Of a stretch of DNA of 64,000 nucleotides, positions 38,675-48,836 are shown one piece after another. The DNA comes from an uncultured Gammaproteobacteria bacterium (GTDB lineage Bacteria; Pseudomonadota; Gammaproteobacteria; Eutrophobiales; Eutrophobiaceae). The translations under genes were made by a program, and so were the position numbers. The stretch's first letter is position 1. Each line of letters opens with the position of its first letter. The notes beneath the pieces are model-generated. The model was not told where the DNA came from. It saw nothing but the letters and a program-made list of their open reading frames with translations, and made no database searches. The stretch spans positions 267,288 to 331,287 of the forward strand of contig CATOTD010000003.1 in assembly GCA_951812995.1 (NCBI GenBank). The letters run 5' to 3'.

Positions 38675-40397
38675 ATGCTTGTGAATTTTAAGAAATTAAC
38701 AGAACTTATCCCGCATGAGGCTGTTTTACTCACCGAAGAATCGCGGCGTGCCTATGAGTGCGATGCACTTTGTGCACACCGGGTGATGCCCGGGTGTGTT
38801 GTTTTACCCGATTCGGTTGAACAGATTCAATCTGTAATATCCTATTGCTATAAAAATAATATACCGGTTGTTGCGCGCGGTGCTGGAACCGGTTTGTCTG
38901 GTGGTGCGATGCCCCATGCAGAAGGAGTGCTATTGAGTCTCGCAAAATTGAACAAGATAATTGCGATTGATCCTGTGCAGAGAACAGCGCGTGTACAACC
39001 GGGTGTGCGTAATTTGGCCATCTCGGAAGCAGTCAAAGCGCATGGCCTGCATTATGCGCCTGATCCCTCATCTCAAATCGCTTGCACCATAGGCGGTAAT
39101 GTCGCCGAAAACGCGGGCGGCGTGCATTGTCTGAAATACGGATTGACGGTCCATAATATCATGCAAGTAAAACTTGTGACGATAGAAGGTGAATTACTTA
39201 CTGTCGGCAGTCATGCCATGGACTCAGCGGGTTATGATCTGCTGGCCCTGCTGACTGGATCGGAAGGCATGTTGGGGGTATTGGTTGAGGTGACTGTGAA
39301 ACTTATTCCTAAAGCACCCTTTAGCCGGGTACTGTTGGCAGCATTTGCTGACATAAGGAAAGCCGGCAATGCAGTCGTCGGCATTATTGCCGAGGGTATT
39401 ATCCCGGCGGGATTGGAAATGATGGATAAAGCCAGTGTGCGTGCGGTGGAAGACTTTGTTCATGCTGGTTATCCTACCGATGCAGAAGCTATCTTGTTAT
39501 GCGAGCTAGACGGTACTGAAGATGAAGTTGCAACCGGATTACATGTTGGGGGTATTGGTTGAGGTGACTGTGAAACTTATTCCTAAAGCACCCTTTAGCC
39601 GGGTACTGTTGGCAGCATTTGCTGACATAAGGAAAGCCGGCAATGCAGTCGCCGACATTATTGCCGAGGGTATTATCCCGGCAGGATTGGAAATGATGGA
39701 TAAAGCCAGTGTGCGTGCGGTGGAAGACTTTGTTCATGCTGGTTATCCTACCGATGCAGAAGCTATCTTGTTATGCGAGCTGGACGGTACTGAAGATGAA
39801 GTTGCAACCGGATTAGCGGAAGTGACGCAGTTGTTGGATCGTTGTGGTGCTGTTGAAGTCCGAGTTGCAAGCGACGATATTGAGTCCGCACGCTTTTGGG
39901 TTGGTCGGAAGGCGGCCTTTCCAGCGGCGGGTCGGATTGCACCAGACTACTACTGTATGGATGGCACAATACCCCGAAAACATCTCGCTGAAGTTTTGGC
40001 CGGCATTCGCGCCTTGTCAAAAAAATATAAACTCGAAGTGATTAATGTATTCCATGCCGGGGATGGGAATCTGCATCCGTTGATTTTATATGATGCGGCC
40101 ATTGCCGGTGAGTTAGAACGTACGGAAGCGTTTGGCAGTGAAATACTCAGGTTATGTATAAACATGGGTGGCACGATAACGGGCGAACATGGTGTTGGTA
40201 TAGAAAAAATAAATGAAATGTGCATTCAGTTTAATAATGATGAACTGGATCAGTTTCATGCGGTGAAAGCAGCATTTGATGCAAAAGGTTTATTAAATCC
40301 CGGTAAAGCCGTGCCCACATTAAATCGATGTGCAGAGTTTGGTGCCATGCATGTCCATGCGGGGGAGAACAAATTTCCCGAACTGGAACGTTACTGA
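38675..40397 (+). pseudogene. glcD: Glycolate oxidase subunit GlcD, frame broken by a 274-bp tandem duplication
   Basis: GlcD is the FAD-binding subunit of membrane-associated glycolate oxidase (glycolate to glyoxylate). The frame from 38675 reads normally through the FAD domain (VVARGAGTGLSGGAMPH, PDPSSQIACTIGGNVAENAGG) to 39541, then repeats sequence already present and stops at 39562, giving 295 residues. The second frame (39522-40397) supplies the rest (FHAGDGNLHP, ITGEHGVG, FDAKGLLNPGKA). Deleting one 274-bp unit restores a continuous 482-residue protein, close to E. coli GlcD (499). Since 274 is not a multiple of three, the duplication causes the break. glcE and glcF downstream are intact, so the change is recent or an assembly artefact. 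Confidence 0.92.
39268..39815 (+). repeat. 274-bp tandem direct repeat inside glcD
   Basis: Unit 1 is 39268-39541 and unit 2 is 39542-39815; both begin CATGTTGGGGGTATTGG and end GCAACCGGATTA. I count four substitutions between them (for example GTCGTCGG against GTCGCCGA, GCGGG against GCAGG, CTAGA against CTGGA), about 98.5% identity, and no indels. Confidence 0.95.
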
Positions 40398-40529
40398 CGC
40401 TTGCGTTTTTATTGGCCGGTAAGTTGCTTTTGACAATATATTTTCGACTCAGATCGCTTAAATTAGATTCATTACAACAAGCAGGCTATTGCCACATATT
40501 TTTTCCAAGAATAACAAGCCCGATAGTGT

Positions 40530-41588
40530 ATGAAAGAAAAAATTAACGCTATACAAGATCAGCTTGTAGATGCTATAGCGCAGCGTAGCCCACTGAAGAT
40601 AACCGGTGGTGACAGCAAGTCTTTTTTAGGCAGAGAGACGATAGGCTCAGTCGTCAACATGTCGACTTATAGCGGCATTATAAGTTATGAACCCACGGAG
40701 CTATATATAACGGCAAGAGCGGGAACATTGCTGAGTGAAATAAATCAGGTCCTGGCCGAACATCGGCAAATGCTGGCATTTGAACCGCCTCAAATCAATG
40801 ATAAAACAACGATTGGCGGTGTTATAGCAACTGGTTTGAGTGGGCCACGCCGTCCGTATAGTGGTTCGGTACGTGATCATGTGCTAGGCATTCGTTGCAT
40901 TAATGGCCTGGGTAAAGATATGACATTTGGTGGACAGGTCATGAAGAATGTCGCTGGTTATGATCTGTCACGATTAATGACTGGTGCCTTTGGAACGCTG
41001 GGCATTATTCTGGAAATCTCGCTTAGCGTGATGCCGCAACCTGCCTTTGAAATGACCTGCCGTCGGCAACTTTCTGCAAGTGTAGCATTAGCCAAGATGC
41101 TTGAATTATCGAGACAAGCAATGCCCATTTCAGCGAGTTGCTATGATGGTAATGAATTATTTATCAGGTTGTCAGGTAATAAAAAAGTTGTAAAAGAAAC
41201 AAGCACGATAATTGCGTTTGATGACTATGAGCAAGGCCCGGCTTTCTGGAATCACTTGCGCGATTATAAAATGCCTTTTTTTAATTCAGATACTAATATC
41301 TGGCGACTATCCGTGCCGGTGACGGCGAATCTGCATTGCGGCCAAGATCCATTTATCATTGAATGGGGTGGTAGCTTGTATTGGCTCAATTCAAAACGGC
41401 CCGCCAGAGAAATGTTTAATATAGCGCATAAGATGGGTGGCAGTGCGATGCTGTTGCATGGCAATGTTGAAGGGCAAGACGTGTTTCACCCGCTCACGGA
41501 TGCAATGTTGTCGCTACATAAAAGATTAAAAAATGCCTTTGACCCACACGGGATATTGAACCCGGGAAAGCTATACGCAACACTTTAG
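40530..41588 (+). CDS. glcE: Glycolate oxidase FAD-binding subunit GlcE
   Basis: A 352-residue FAD-binding protein, the second flavin-fold subunit of glycolate oxidase. The FAD-binding type 4 fold is seen in LEPTELYITARAGT-like (residues 50-67), FEPPQINDKTTIGGVIATGLSGPRR, GGQVMKNVAGYDLSRLMTGAFGTLGII and the C-terminal FDPHGILNPGKLY. It sits 132 bases after the broken glcD and five bases before glcF. Confidence 0.95.
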   Translation: MKEKINAIQDQLVDAIAQRSPLKITGGDSKSFLGRETIGSVVNMSTYSGIISYEPTELYITARAGTLLSEINQVLAEHRQMLAFEPPQINDKTTIGGVIATGLSGPRRPYSGSVRDHVLGIRCINGLGKDMTFGGQVMKNVAGYDLSRLMTGAFGTLGIILEISLSVMPQPAFEMTCRRQLSASVALAKMLELSRQAMPISASCYDGNELFIRLSGNKKVVKETSTIIAFDDYEQGPAFWNHLRDYKMPFFNSDTNIWRLSVPVTANLHCGQDPFIIEWGGSLYWLNSKRPAREMFNIAHKMGGSAMLLHGNVEGQDVFHPLTDAMLSLHKRLKNAFDPHGILNPGKLYATL

Positions 41589-41593
41589 AGAAT

Positions 41594-42814
41594 ATGCAAA
41601 CAGTTATTACAGCATCAATCAGCGACACCCGAGAAGGGCAAGAGGCCAATCGTATTATACGCTCATGTGTACATTGCGGATTTTGCACGGCGACTTGTCC
41701 GACCTATCGATTATCAGGTGATGAATTGGAGGGTCCAAGAGGGCGTATTTACCTGATTAAATCCATGTTGGAAGGGAGGGAGGTGTCGCATCAAACGCAG
41801 CAACATCTTGATCGCTGTTTAACTTGCCGCGCTTGTGAAACCGCCTGTCCGTCAGGTGTTGAATATGGCAAGCTGCTTGATATTGGACGCACGCATGCCA
41901 AGTTGAAGACAACACGTCCCTTAATCCAGCGGTTGTATCGGTTTTTACTATTACACACCTTGCCGTATAAAAAACGTTTTAACGCCCTGTTAAAGATCGG
42001 GCAGTTTTTTCGTTGTTGCTTGCCTGAAAAATTAAAAACGATGATCCCGTGTCGCATTGATTCCCCTAAAGATGACTTTTTTAAGGTACACCCACGCACG
42101 GTAATATTATTTTCTGGTTGCGTGCAACCCGCTTTGGCACCAGACATAAATCAGTCAGTGGCTAAAGTGTTGGATGTACTTGGCATATCGGTGATCCATG
42201 TTGAAAACGAACAATGTTGTGGTGCCTTAAGTCATCACCTCACGGCAACAGATAAGGCGGGCATCTTTATGCGGAAAAATATCGATTTATACTGGCCTCT
42301 CATTGAACAGGGTGTAGAAGCGATTATCAGTTCTGCCAGTGGTTGTGGTGTGCATATCAAAGAGTACGGTTATTTATTACGCGATGATGAGGCGTATGCC
42401 GACAAAGCGGCAAAGGTATCAGCGATGACCAGAGATATTGCGGAATATTTATCAGCGTTTGATCTGAAAAAATTAAAGCGGCGGTCGTCCCCTAAAAATA
42501 TTGCATTTCATAGTCCATGTACGCTTCAGCACGGACAAAAATTGCATGGTGTGACTGAAAGTCTGTTAGGTCGTTTGGGATTGACGCTGACAGATGTGCC
42601 TGACGCACATTTATGTTGTGGCTCTGCGGGTATTTATGCTTTCCTGGAAGAAGAAATATCAAGCCAGTTACGATCAGATAAAATTGAAAATTTGATGCGC
42701 GGCAAACCTGATCTTATCTTGACAGCAAACATGGCGTGCCTCAAACATTTGCAACAAAAAAGCACTGTGCCGGTACGACACTGGATAGAAGAAGTGGCTA
42801 CAACACTTGCATAA
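41594..42814 (+). CDS. glcF: Glycolate oxidase iron-sulfur subunit GlcF
   Basis: GlcF carries electrons from GlcD/GlcE to the membrane quinone pool. The 406 residues show two ferredoxin-type [4Fe-4S] motifs (SCVHCGFCTATCPTY near residue 30 and CLTCRACETACPSG near 80) and two CCG domains (FSGCVQPALAPDINQ with NEQCCGALSHHL; HSPCTLQHGQKL with HLCCGSAGIYAF). Last gene of glcDEF; convergent with mlaA. Confidence 0.96.
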   Translation: MQTVITASISDTREGQEANRIIRSCVHCGFCTATCPTYRLSGDELEGPRGRIYLIKSMLEGREVSHQTQQHLDRCLTCRACETACPSGVEYGKLLDIGRTHAKLKTTRPLIQRLYRFLLLHTLPYKKRFNALLKIGQFFRCCLPEKLKTMIPCRIDSPKDDFFKVHPRTVILFSGCVQPALAPDINQSVAKVLDVLGISVIHVENEQCCGALSHHLTATDKAGIFMRKNIDLYWPLIEQGVEAIISSASGCGVHIKEYGYLLRDDEAYADKAAKVSAMTRDIAEYLSAFDLKKLKRRSSPKNIAFHSPCTLQHGQKLHGVTESLLGRLGLTLTDVPDAHLCCGSAGIYAFLEEEISSQLRSDKIENLMRGKPDLILTANMACLKHLQQKSTVPVRHWIEEVATTLA

Positions 42815-42856
42815 ATAACAACATACGGGTTTTATTGGATCAAGACTTTGTGGCAC

Positions 42857-43648
42857 CTATTCTATCCGTAATGTCCCTGATCCATCGCTATCCGTGTCTG
42901 TGTCGCCAGTATCACCGAAAATATCATCAAAACCGGCATCAGGCGGATTGCCATCGTAAATGAGGGATTCGCGTTGTTGTAAGAAGGCCTCACGTGTAAA
43001 GGAGTAAGGATCTAATGCCACCTCGTCAAGGAAATTGGTAGCCTCAAGCAACCGCGCGCGGGTATTTATGAGACTGAGTGCATTGACTGGCAGCATGACG
43101 ATATTGGAGAGATAGAAAAACGGATTTAAAAGTGAACTGGGGACTCTATCTGTTGCGTCACGTACCGTGTCCGGACCAAAAAACGGCAAGTACAGATAAG
43201 CGCCTTGACCAACACCCCAGGTAGCCAACGTTTGGCCAAAATCTTCATCATTAGCCGGCATTCCTATGGGTGTTGCAACATCAAACAGGCCAGCAATGCC
43301 GAACGTTGAGTTGTAAGTGAAGCGGAGTATATCCGTTATGCCCTGATTGAATTTTCCTTGTAAAAAATCATTCAAGATAACATTCAAATAAGTCAGGTTA
43401 TTGAAAAAATTAGTGATGCTGGTTCTAACTGGCAATGGTGTGACTTCAACATAGGACTCAGCGATGGGTTTTAACAGGTGTTTATCAAGGGTGTCAGTGA
43501 CATTGAAAAAGACACGGTTTGCAGGTTCCAGAGGATCATTGTCGTCAACCGCGGCGCGCGTTTGAGTCGTAGCACAACCCGCGGCTGTTAGCAAAATGCC
43601 TACTAGAAACAGACACCGTTGTAATTTAAATAAAAGGCATCGGGTCAT
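42857..43648 (-). CDS. mlaA: MlaA (VacJ) outer-membrane lipid-asymmetry lipoprotein
   Basis: MlaA removes phospholipids from the outer leaflet of the outer membrane and hands them to MlaC. The 263-residue protein has a lipoprotein signal with lipobox AAGC (residue about 25) and the family core DPLEPANRVFFNVTDTLDKHLLKP, FLQGKFNQGITDILRFTYNSTFGIAGLFDVAT and GVGQGAYLYLPFFGPDTVRDA. An acidic C-terminal tail (GDTGDTDTDSDGS) follows. It is 85 bases downstream of the MlaC-like hpnM gene on the same strand, which suggests a shared lipid-transport role. Confidence 0.94.
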   Translation of the reverse strand: MTRCLLFKLQRCLFLVGILLTAAGCATTQTRAAVDDNDPLEPANRVFFNVTDTLDKHLLKPIAESYVEVTPLPVRTSITNFFNNLTYLNVILNDFLQGKFNQGITDILRFTYNSTFGIAGLFDVATPIGMPANDEDFGQTLATWGVGQGAYLYLPFFGPDTVRDATDRVPSSLLNPFFYLSNIVMLPVNALSLINTRARLLEATNFLDEVALDPYSFTREAFLQQRESLIYDGNPPDAGFDDIFGDTGDTDTDSDGSGTLRIE

Positions 43649-43733
43649 TTGCTATCCTCTTTGTTGTGCAGACAAGACACTGTGGTTTATTTCGGCAAAT
43701 ATTGACATATCCTAAAGTGGGGAACAATAATTT

Positions 43734-44378
43734 TTAATTATTATTTATAGCGTTTTTATGCACGGCGTTTATCTTTTCTTCCAAACGGGTTGTGAGTGTC
43801 GCAAAACCATGGTTCTTGATAACAGCGGCATAATCGGCTCGCTTCAGTGCTAAATCGTTTATACCATTTGCGATAATGCTGACTATCTGCCATTTAGCAT
43901 CATCATTTTGCACAATGTAATTAAATGAGACGGGGCTGTGGTTTGTTTTGATAAATTCTGTTTTCACCATAAATCTGTTCTTTTTCATTTTTTCAATGGC
44001 TAGATTATTAAAATGCTCACCGTTAAAAGAATCAAACCGGTCTACATAAGTGGCTATCGTCAAACGCTTAAATAAACTGATAAAGTCTGTACGTGATGTG
44101 TCATCAAGTGTCTTCCAATATCGTCCCAATACCACCTTTGCTATTAAGGTGAAGTTAAAATGTTCCACCACGGTTGCCTCCATTATGTCATAACGTTCTT
44201 GGAAGTTTTTTGTAGCGACCGTTTGCATGATGTCAAGCAAAGTCGCATGTAGTGCCTTGACGGGGGCTTGAATTGCCTGCTCTGATACTGCTTCAGCGCG
44301 CAGTGAGCAGCTACAAAAGATCATGCCTATGAACAGTACAGCCGACAATAAAGGTTGGTCTTTTTTTCGCAGTAACAT
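43734..44378 (-). CDS. hpnM: MlaC/Ttg2D-family periplasmic lipid-binding protein, probably HpnM
   Basis: A 214-residue protein with an N-terminal signal peptide (about residues 12-29) and the MlaC fold signature (VEHFNFTLIAKVVLGRYW, FKRLTIATYVDRFDSFNGEHF, KWQIVSIIANGINDLALKRADYAAVIKNHG). MlaC proteins shuttle lipids through the periplasm. The hopanoid-cluster version is called HpnM. Placement between mlaA and the hopanoid genes hpnB and hpnH favours HpnM; a general MlaC role remains possible. No mlaBDEF genes are nearby. Confidence 0.85.
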   Translation of the reverse strand: MLLRKKDQPLLSAVLFIGMIFCSCSLRAEAVSEQAIQAPVKALHATLLDIMQTVATKNFQERYDIMEATVVEHFNFTLIAKVVLGRYWKTLDDTSRTDFISLFKRLTIATYVDRFDSFNGEHFNNLAIEKMKKNRFMVKTEFIKTNHSPVSFNYIVQNDDAKWQIVSIIANGINDLALKRADYAAVIKNHGFATLTTRLEEKINAVHKNAINNN

Positions 44379-44502
44379 TACTCTTTCAGCTCCTTAATTA
44401 TGAAAACATTTCAGACACATTAAATTTTATGCGTTCATGCTATGGTTGGTCAGTCGTGCTGCATGTTGGATGATTTTAATTGGCATTGGTTGCAGGTACG
44501 GA

Positions 44503-45615
44503 TCAATTATAATAACGATTTTTCCAAACCACACCTTTTCCAAAATAATAATGTAAGGCGGAACTCCAGGTCATCAGCAGGTATAGCATACCGATAAATG
44601 GCAAGTACAGTGCGTAGATCGGGTGTATTGAATAGTAGCGCAAGGTTGGCACGTAACACATAATTTGCAGCACCATGATCATCAGTCCGGTGGTAAAGAT
44701 AGGCAGATCGGGTTGGTATAACGCGGCGATGGGCGAGCCAAATGCAACAACCATCAAAATAGTGCAAAGCAGTAGTAACAACAGAGAATATGCCAACTGT
44801 GTATAGGCGGTTCTGGCCACCATCTGCCATATTGTCGAAAGTGATTCGTAAGAACGAATGCTTGTCGCTGAATGGGTCAAACCCAGCCATATTTTATATC
44901 CTTCCTGTTTGATCTTTTTGGCCAGGACGCAATCATCAATTAAGGCGTTCTTGATACAATTAAACCCGCCCAATTTTTCAAGAACTGCCGACTCCAACAG
45001 GATACAACCACCTGCCGCAGCAGCGATGGATGAAGTGGGTTTATTGGCAAGATGAAAGGGATAAAGTAACTTAAAAAAGAAGATAAAGGCTGGCATCAAC
45101 AACTTCTCCCAGACTGACTCCATCTTCAAATAAGCCATCAGAGATAACATTTTCAAATCTTTCTCCTGCGCCATTTGTTTTAGCGTTGGGATAAGATCTG
45201 GCACCAATACAATGTCAGCATCCAACAATAAAAGGTATGGTGTTTTGATACATTGTCGGCCTTGTTCGAGTGCCCACAATTTGCCACTCCAACCTGCAGG
45301 TGGTGGTGTGCCAGAGACAAGCTGAAAATTATGCAGCTTGACGGCACGTGCCAACTTGACTGTATTGTCGGTAGATTGGTCATCAACCAGAACAACATGC
45401 AAGCCATTGCCTTGATGTCTAAGTGCTGTCAGTGTTTGGCTAATGGTCAGGGCTTCATCTCGGGCCGGGATGAGCACGGTGACATCGGTTAAATCATGAT
45501 TTTCTATAGGCAGGCGGTCTAGTGATTCCCGCGTACGCCAAGGCCGCCAAGGCAATAATAGAATGACGACCCAGATAAGCAATCCCGGCATCATAGCCAG
45601 GAGCGTGAGTTTCAT
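44503..45615 (-). CDS. hpnB: Hopene-associated glycosyltransferase HpnB
   Basis: A 370-residue family 2 glycosyltransferase with one membrane helix at the N-terminus (LLAMMPGLLIWVVILLLPW) and three or four near the C-terminus. The nucleotide-sugar motifs VLIPARDEALTI, VVLVDDQSTDNT and LLLLDADI (DxD-like) are clear. HpnB-type proteins occur in hopanoid gene clusters; a role in the hopanoid side chain is inferred, not proven. It overlaps the hpnH stop in TAATG, so translation is coupled. Confidence 0.9.
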   Translation of the reverse strand: MKLTLLAMMPGLLIWVVILLLPWRPWRTRESLDRLPIENHDLTDVTVLIPARDEALTISQTLTALRHQGNGLHVVLVDDQSTDNTVKLARAVKLHNFQLVSGTPPPAGWSGKLWALEQGRQCIKTPYLLLLDADIVLVPDLIPTLKQMAQEKDLKMLSLMAYLKMESVWEKLLMPAFIFFFKLLYPFHLANKPTSSIAAAAGGCILLESAVLEKLGGFNCIKNALIDDCVLAKKIKQEGYKIWLGLTHSATSIRSYESLSTIWQMVARTAYTQLAYSLLLLLLCTILMVVAFGSPIAALYQPDLPIFTTGLMIMVLQIMCYVPTLRYYSIHPIYALYLPFIGMLYLLMTWSSALHYYFGKGVVWKNRYYN

Positions 45616-46745
45616 TAAGCGACTTGTTTACTTTTTCCGCAACGCTTTGTTGTTTTATTTTCAGTAGCCAGTTTCGGTGCGGTTACAAAATCGTCTTCAT
45701 AAAGAATGGGTAATTCAGTTGCCATCTCACCCTCTGTTCTAGGCCCTTGCAGAAAAACACCTAAGGCTTTCAATGGATGATTGACAGTGTCGTTTACAGC
45801 CGTTGCCTCATAACCACAATGCACCATGCAATTAGCGCATTTAGGATTACGGCCAGTGCCATAATCCTGCCAGGCCGTGTCTTCCATCAAGGCCGCAAAG
45901 GTAGGTGCATAACCCTCACCAACTAAAAGGTAGCAGGGTTTTTGCCAACCAAAGACATTGCGTGTTGGGTTGCCCCACGGCGTACATTCATAGGTTTGAT
46001 TGCCGGCAAGAAAATCCAGATACAGTGACGATTGGTTAAAGCGCCACTTTTTACCGACACCCAATTTGAAAATATCGCGAAACAGTTGTTTGCTTTCTGT
46101 GTTCTTCAAAAATACATCCTGTTTGGGTGCTCTTTCGTAGTGGTACCCTGGCGATATGGTGACACCTTCAACGCCCAGTTGCATCGCCATGTCCATAAAT
46201 TCGGCTACTTCATCAGCGGTTTCATTCTGGAACAGCGTGCAGTTAATCGTAACGCGGAAACCTTTTTCCCGTGCCAGTTTAATAACGGCGATACATTTAT
46301 CAAAGACACCTTCCAGACAAACGGAGGCATCGTGTCGTTCCCTATTGCCATCAAGATGGATGGAAAAAGTTAAATAGGGTGACGGTGTGTATTCATCAAT
46401 ATGTTTTTTTAGTAACAATGCGTTCGTACATAAATAGACAAATTTTTTGCGTTGTATGTAGCCCGAGACTATCCGCACCATTTCCTTGTGGATCAAGGGT
46501 TCGCCACCTGCAATAGAGACAACGGGTGCACCACATTCATCAATGGCATGCATACACTCGTCATAACTCAGACGTTTATCCAAAATCTCTTTTGGATAAT
46601 CGATCTTGCCACAACCAGCACAAGCCAGATTGCAACGAAAGAGTGGTTCCAACATTAAAACCAGCGGGTATTTCTTAACCCCCCTGAATTTTTTACCGAG
46701 GATATATTTACCCATTCTGAATTGTTGAATTAGAGGGACAGCCAA
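45615..46745 (-). CDS. hpnH: Adenosyl hopene transferase HpnH (radical SAM)
   Basis: HpnH adds a 5'-deoxyadenosyl group to hopene, the first step toward extended C35 hopanoids. It has the radical SAM CxxxCxxC motif in FRCNLACAGCGKI, the GGEPLIH segment and a C-terminal CANCMVHCGYEA cluster. I set the start at the TTG at 46745 (376 residues, LAVPLIQQFRMGKYI like other HpnH proteins), because GGAG lies eight bases upstream. The open frame extends to an ATG at 46928, but those 61 residues are not conserved and cover the likely dxs promoter. Confidence 0.93.
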   Translation of the reverse strand: MAVPLIQQFRMGKYILGKKFRGVKKYPLVLMLEPLFRCNLACAGCGKIDYPKEILDKRLSYDECMHAIDECGAPVVSIAGGEPLIHKEMVRIVSGYIQRKKFVYLCTNALLLKKHIDEYTPSPYLTFSIHLDGNRERHDASVCLEGVFDKCIAVIKLAREKGFRVTINCTLFQNETADEVAEFMDMAMQLGVEGVTISPGYHYERAPKQDVFLKNTESKQLFRDIFKLGVGKKWRFNQSSLYLDFLAGNQTYECTPWGNPTRNVFGWQKPCYLLVGEGYAPTFAALMEDTAWQDYGTGRNPKCANCMVHCGYEATAVNDTVNHPLKALGVFLQGPRTEGEMATELPILYEDDFVTAPKLATENKTTKRCGKSKQVA

Positions 46746-46884
46746 TGTAAAGACTCCAGGTAGTTGATGATTATTTTCTAAAACCGCCAAGATTAAGTTA
46801 TGCCCGCCTGAATGTACAGCCTCGCGGCGTAAATTTTTATCAGCAATCATACAGATAATATTGTAGCGACAAGTGATTGCTCTC

Positions 46885-46913
46885 TTGCATACATCTTTTT
46901 CACTATTCATAAT
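46885..46913 (+). promoter_or_regulatory. Probable sigma-70 promoter of dxs
   Basis: TTGCAT (46885-46890), 17 bases, CATAAT (46908-46913), 24 bases before the dxs ATG. Two matches of four or more to each hexamer at ideal spacing make this a plausible promoter; it lies in the divergent hpnH-dxs region. Confidence 0.5.
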
Positions 46914-46937
46914 ACTGCATATTTCCAATCAAAATAG

Positions 46938-48836
46938 ATGCATAACGATATCAACACACCTCTGCTAGACCAGATTGATTGTCCCGCCGATCTTAGAAAA
47001 TTGTCGGAATCACAATTAGAACAGCTTGTCGAAGAACTCAGATTGTTCTTGTTGCATTCTGTTAGCAAGAGTGGCGGTCATTTTGCGGCGAGTTTGGGCG
47101 TGACTGAACTAACCGTTGCCCTGCACTATCTTTACAATACACCCGATGATCGGTTGGTTTGGGACGTGGGTCATCAGGCCTATATCCATAAAATTCTGAC
47201 GGGCAGAAAAGATCGCTTACACACTATTCGCCAATGGGAAGGGTTGACACCATTCCCGCAACGTGGCGAGAGCGACTATGATGCCTTTGGTGTAGGTCAC
47301 TCCAGTACGTCTATCAGTGCGGCATTGGGAATGTCTATTGCAGCGTCCAGAACGGGTTCTAATCGTAAGTCGGTTGCGATTATTGGTGATGGCGGCATAA
47401 CGGCCGGTATGGCGTTTGAGGCATTGAATCATGCCGGTGCTCAACACAGCGATCTGCTGGTGATCTTAAATGATAACAATATGGCCATTTCACCTAATGT
47501 CGGTGCCTTGTCAAATCGGTTCGCGCAAATATTATCTAGCAAACTCTATACCAGCGTTCGCAGTAGCAGTAAAAAAGTATTATCAAACATACCGAGCGCA
47601 CTGGCACTAGCAAAGCGTGCAGAAGAACATGTCAAAGGCATGATTAGCCCGGGGACACTCTTTGAAGAATTCGGATTTAACTATATCGGCCCTGTTGATG
47701 GACATGATTTACAGGTGTTGATTGCAACATTAAAAAATATCAAAGAACTGCAAGGACCACAGTTTTTACACATTATCACCAAGAAAGGAAAAGGCTACGG
47801 ACCGGCAGAAGCAGATCCAATCAAATATCATGGTGTCACACCGTTTGATCCACAAAAAGGCATACTCCCATCGGCTAAACCCGCCTCCGGCCCCACTTAC
47901 AGTAAGGTGTTTGGTGATTGGGCCTGCGCCATGGCCCGGCTTGATCCTCGTTTTGTCGCCATTACCCCGGCGATGCGCGAAGGATCTGGGCTGGTACAAT
48001 TTGAAAAAGAACATCCCGATAAATATTTCGATGTTGCTATCGCGGAGCAACATAGCGTTACTGTCGCAGCCGGGATGGCATGTGATGGTCTAAAGCCAGT
48101 TGTTGCTATTTATTCGACGTTCTTGCAACGCGCCTATGACCAATTGATCCACGATGTTGTGACGCAAGCGTTACCTGTTTTGTTTGCAATTGACAGGGCC
48201 GGTTGTGTCGGTGCCGATGGCCCTACGCATAATGGTGCGTATGATTTGAGCTATCTGCGTTGTTTGCCGAACATGATCATTATGACACCGGCAAATGAGA
48301 ATGAATGTCGCCAGATGCTCTATACGGGTTTTCAACTTGATCAGCCTGTCGCAGTTCGTTATCCACGCGGGACCGGGCCGGGTGTTGCCGTCCAGGAAAC
48401 AATGACAACACTGCCGATTGGCAAGGCCGAGCCTAGGCGCACGGGCAAAGGCTTGGCGATCTTGGCGTTTGGAAGCATGGTCGAACCCTGTGAACGTATC
48501 GCCGCAGAGCTTGATGCAAGCCTTGTCAATATGCGTTTTGTAAAACCCATTGATGAGATGTTGATTATTGCGATGTGCGCTGAACATGCGTTGATCATTA
48601 CCGTTGAAGAGAATGTGATAACAGGTGGCGCGGGTGCGGCCGTCAATGAAGTCATAGCGGCACATGGCATGGTGCAGAGAATTGCCAACCATGGTTTGCC
48701 CGATAGATTGCTTCAGCACGGCGCAAGAGAGGATATGTTGCGAGATGCCATGCTTGATTATGCTGGCATACTTGATTTTATCACTACGCAGCTAGGTGAA
48801 TTAGATAAGCAAAAAAAGATCAGCCGTGCCCTCTAG
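46938..48836 (+). CDS. dxs: 1-deoxy-D-xylulose-5-phosphate synthase
   Basis: Dxs condenses pyruvate and glyceraldehyde 3-phosphate to start the MEP isoprenoid pathway, with thiamine diphosphate. The 632 residues show the TPP-binding [18 protein letters not shown] with NDNNMAIS, the transketolase motif [19 protein letters not shown] and [14 protein letters not shown]. Divergent from hpnH. In hopanoid producers dxs often sits in or next to the hopanoid cluster, where extra isoprenoid flux is needed; whether another dxs exists elsewhere in the genome is unknown. Confidence 0.97.
   Translation: MHNDINTPLLDQIDCPADLRKLSESQLEQLVEELRLFLLHSVSKSGGHFAASLGVTELTVALHYLYNTPDDRLVWDVGHQAYIHKILTGRKDRLHTIRQWEGLTPFPQRGESDYDAFGVGHSSTSISAALGMSIAASRTGSNRKSVAIIGDGGITAGMAFEALNHAGAQHSDLLVILNDNNMAISPNVGALSNRFAQILSSKLYTSVRSSSKKVLSNIPSALALAKRAEEHVKGMISPGTLFEEFGFNYIGPVDGHDLQVLIATLKNIKELQGPQFLHIITKKGKGYGPAEADPIKYHGVTPFDPQKGILPSAKPASGPTYSKVFGDWACAMARLDPRFVAITPAMREGSGLVQFEKEHPDKYFDVAIAEQHSVTVAAGMACDGLKPVVAIYSTFLQRAYDQLIHDVVTQALPVLFAIDRAGCVGADGPTHNGAYDLSYLRCLPNMIIMTPANENECRQMLYTGFQLDQPVAVRYPRGTGPGVAVQETMTTLPIGKAEPRRTGKGLAILAFGSMVEPCERIAAELDASLVNMRFVKPIDEMLIIAMCAEHALIITVEENVITGGAGAAVNEVIAAHGMVQRIANHGLPDRLLQHGAREDMLRDAMLDYAGILDFITTQLGELDKQKKISRAL

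Noticed and set aside
39489..40020. Minus-strand frames in the glcD repeat considered as small genes
   Set aside because: The same frame appears in both repeat units simply because the sequence is duplicated; no ribosome site or family match.
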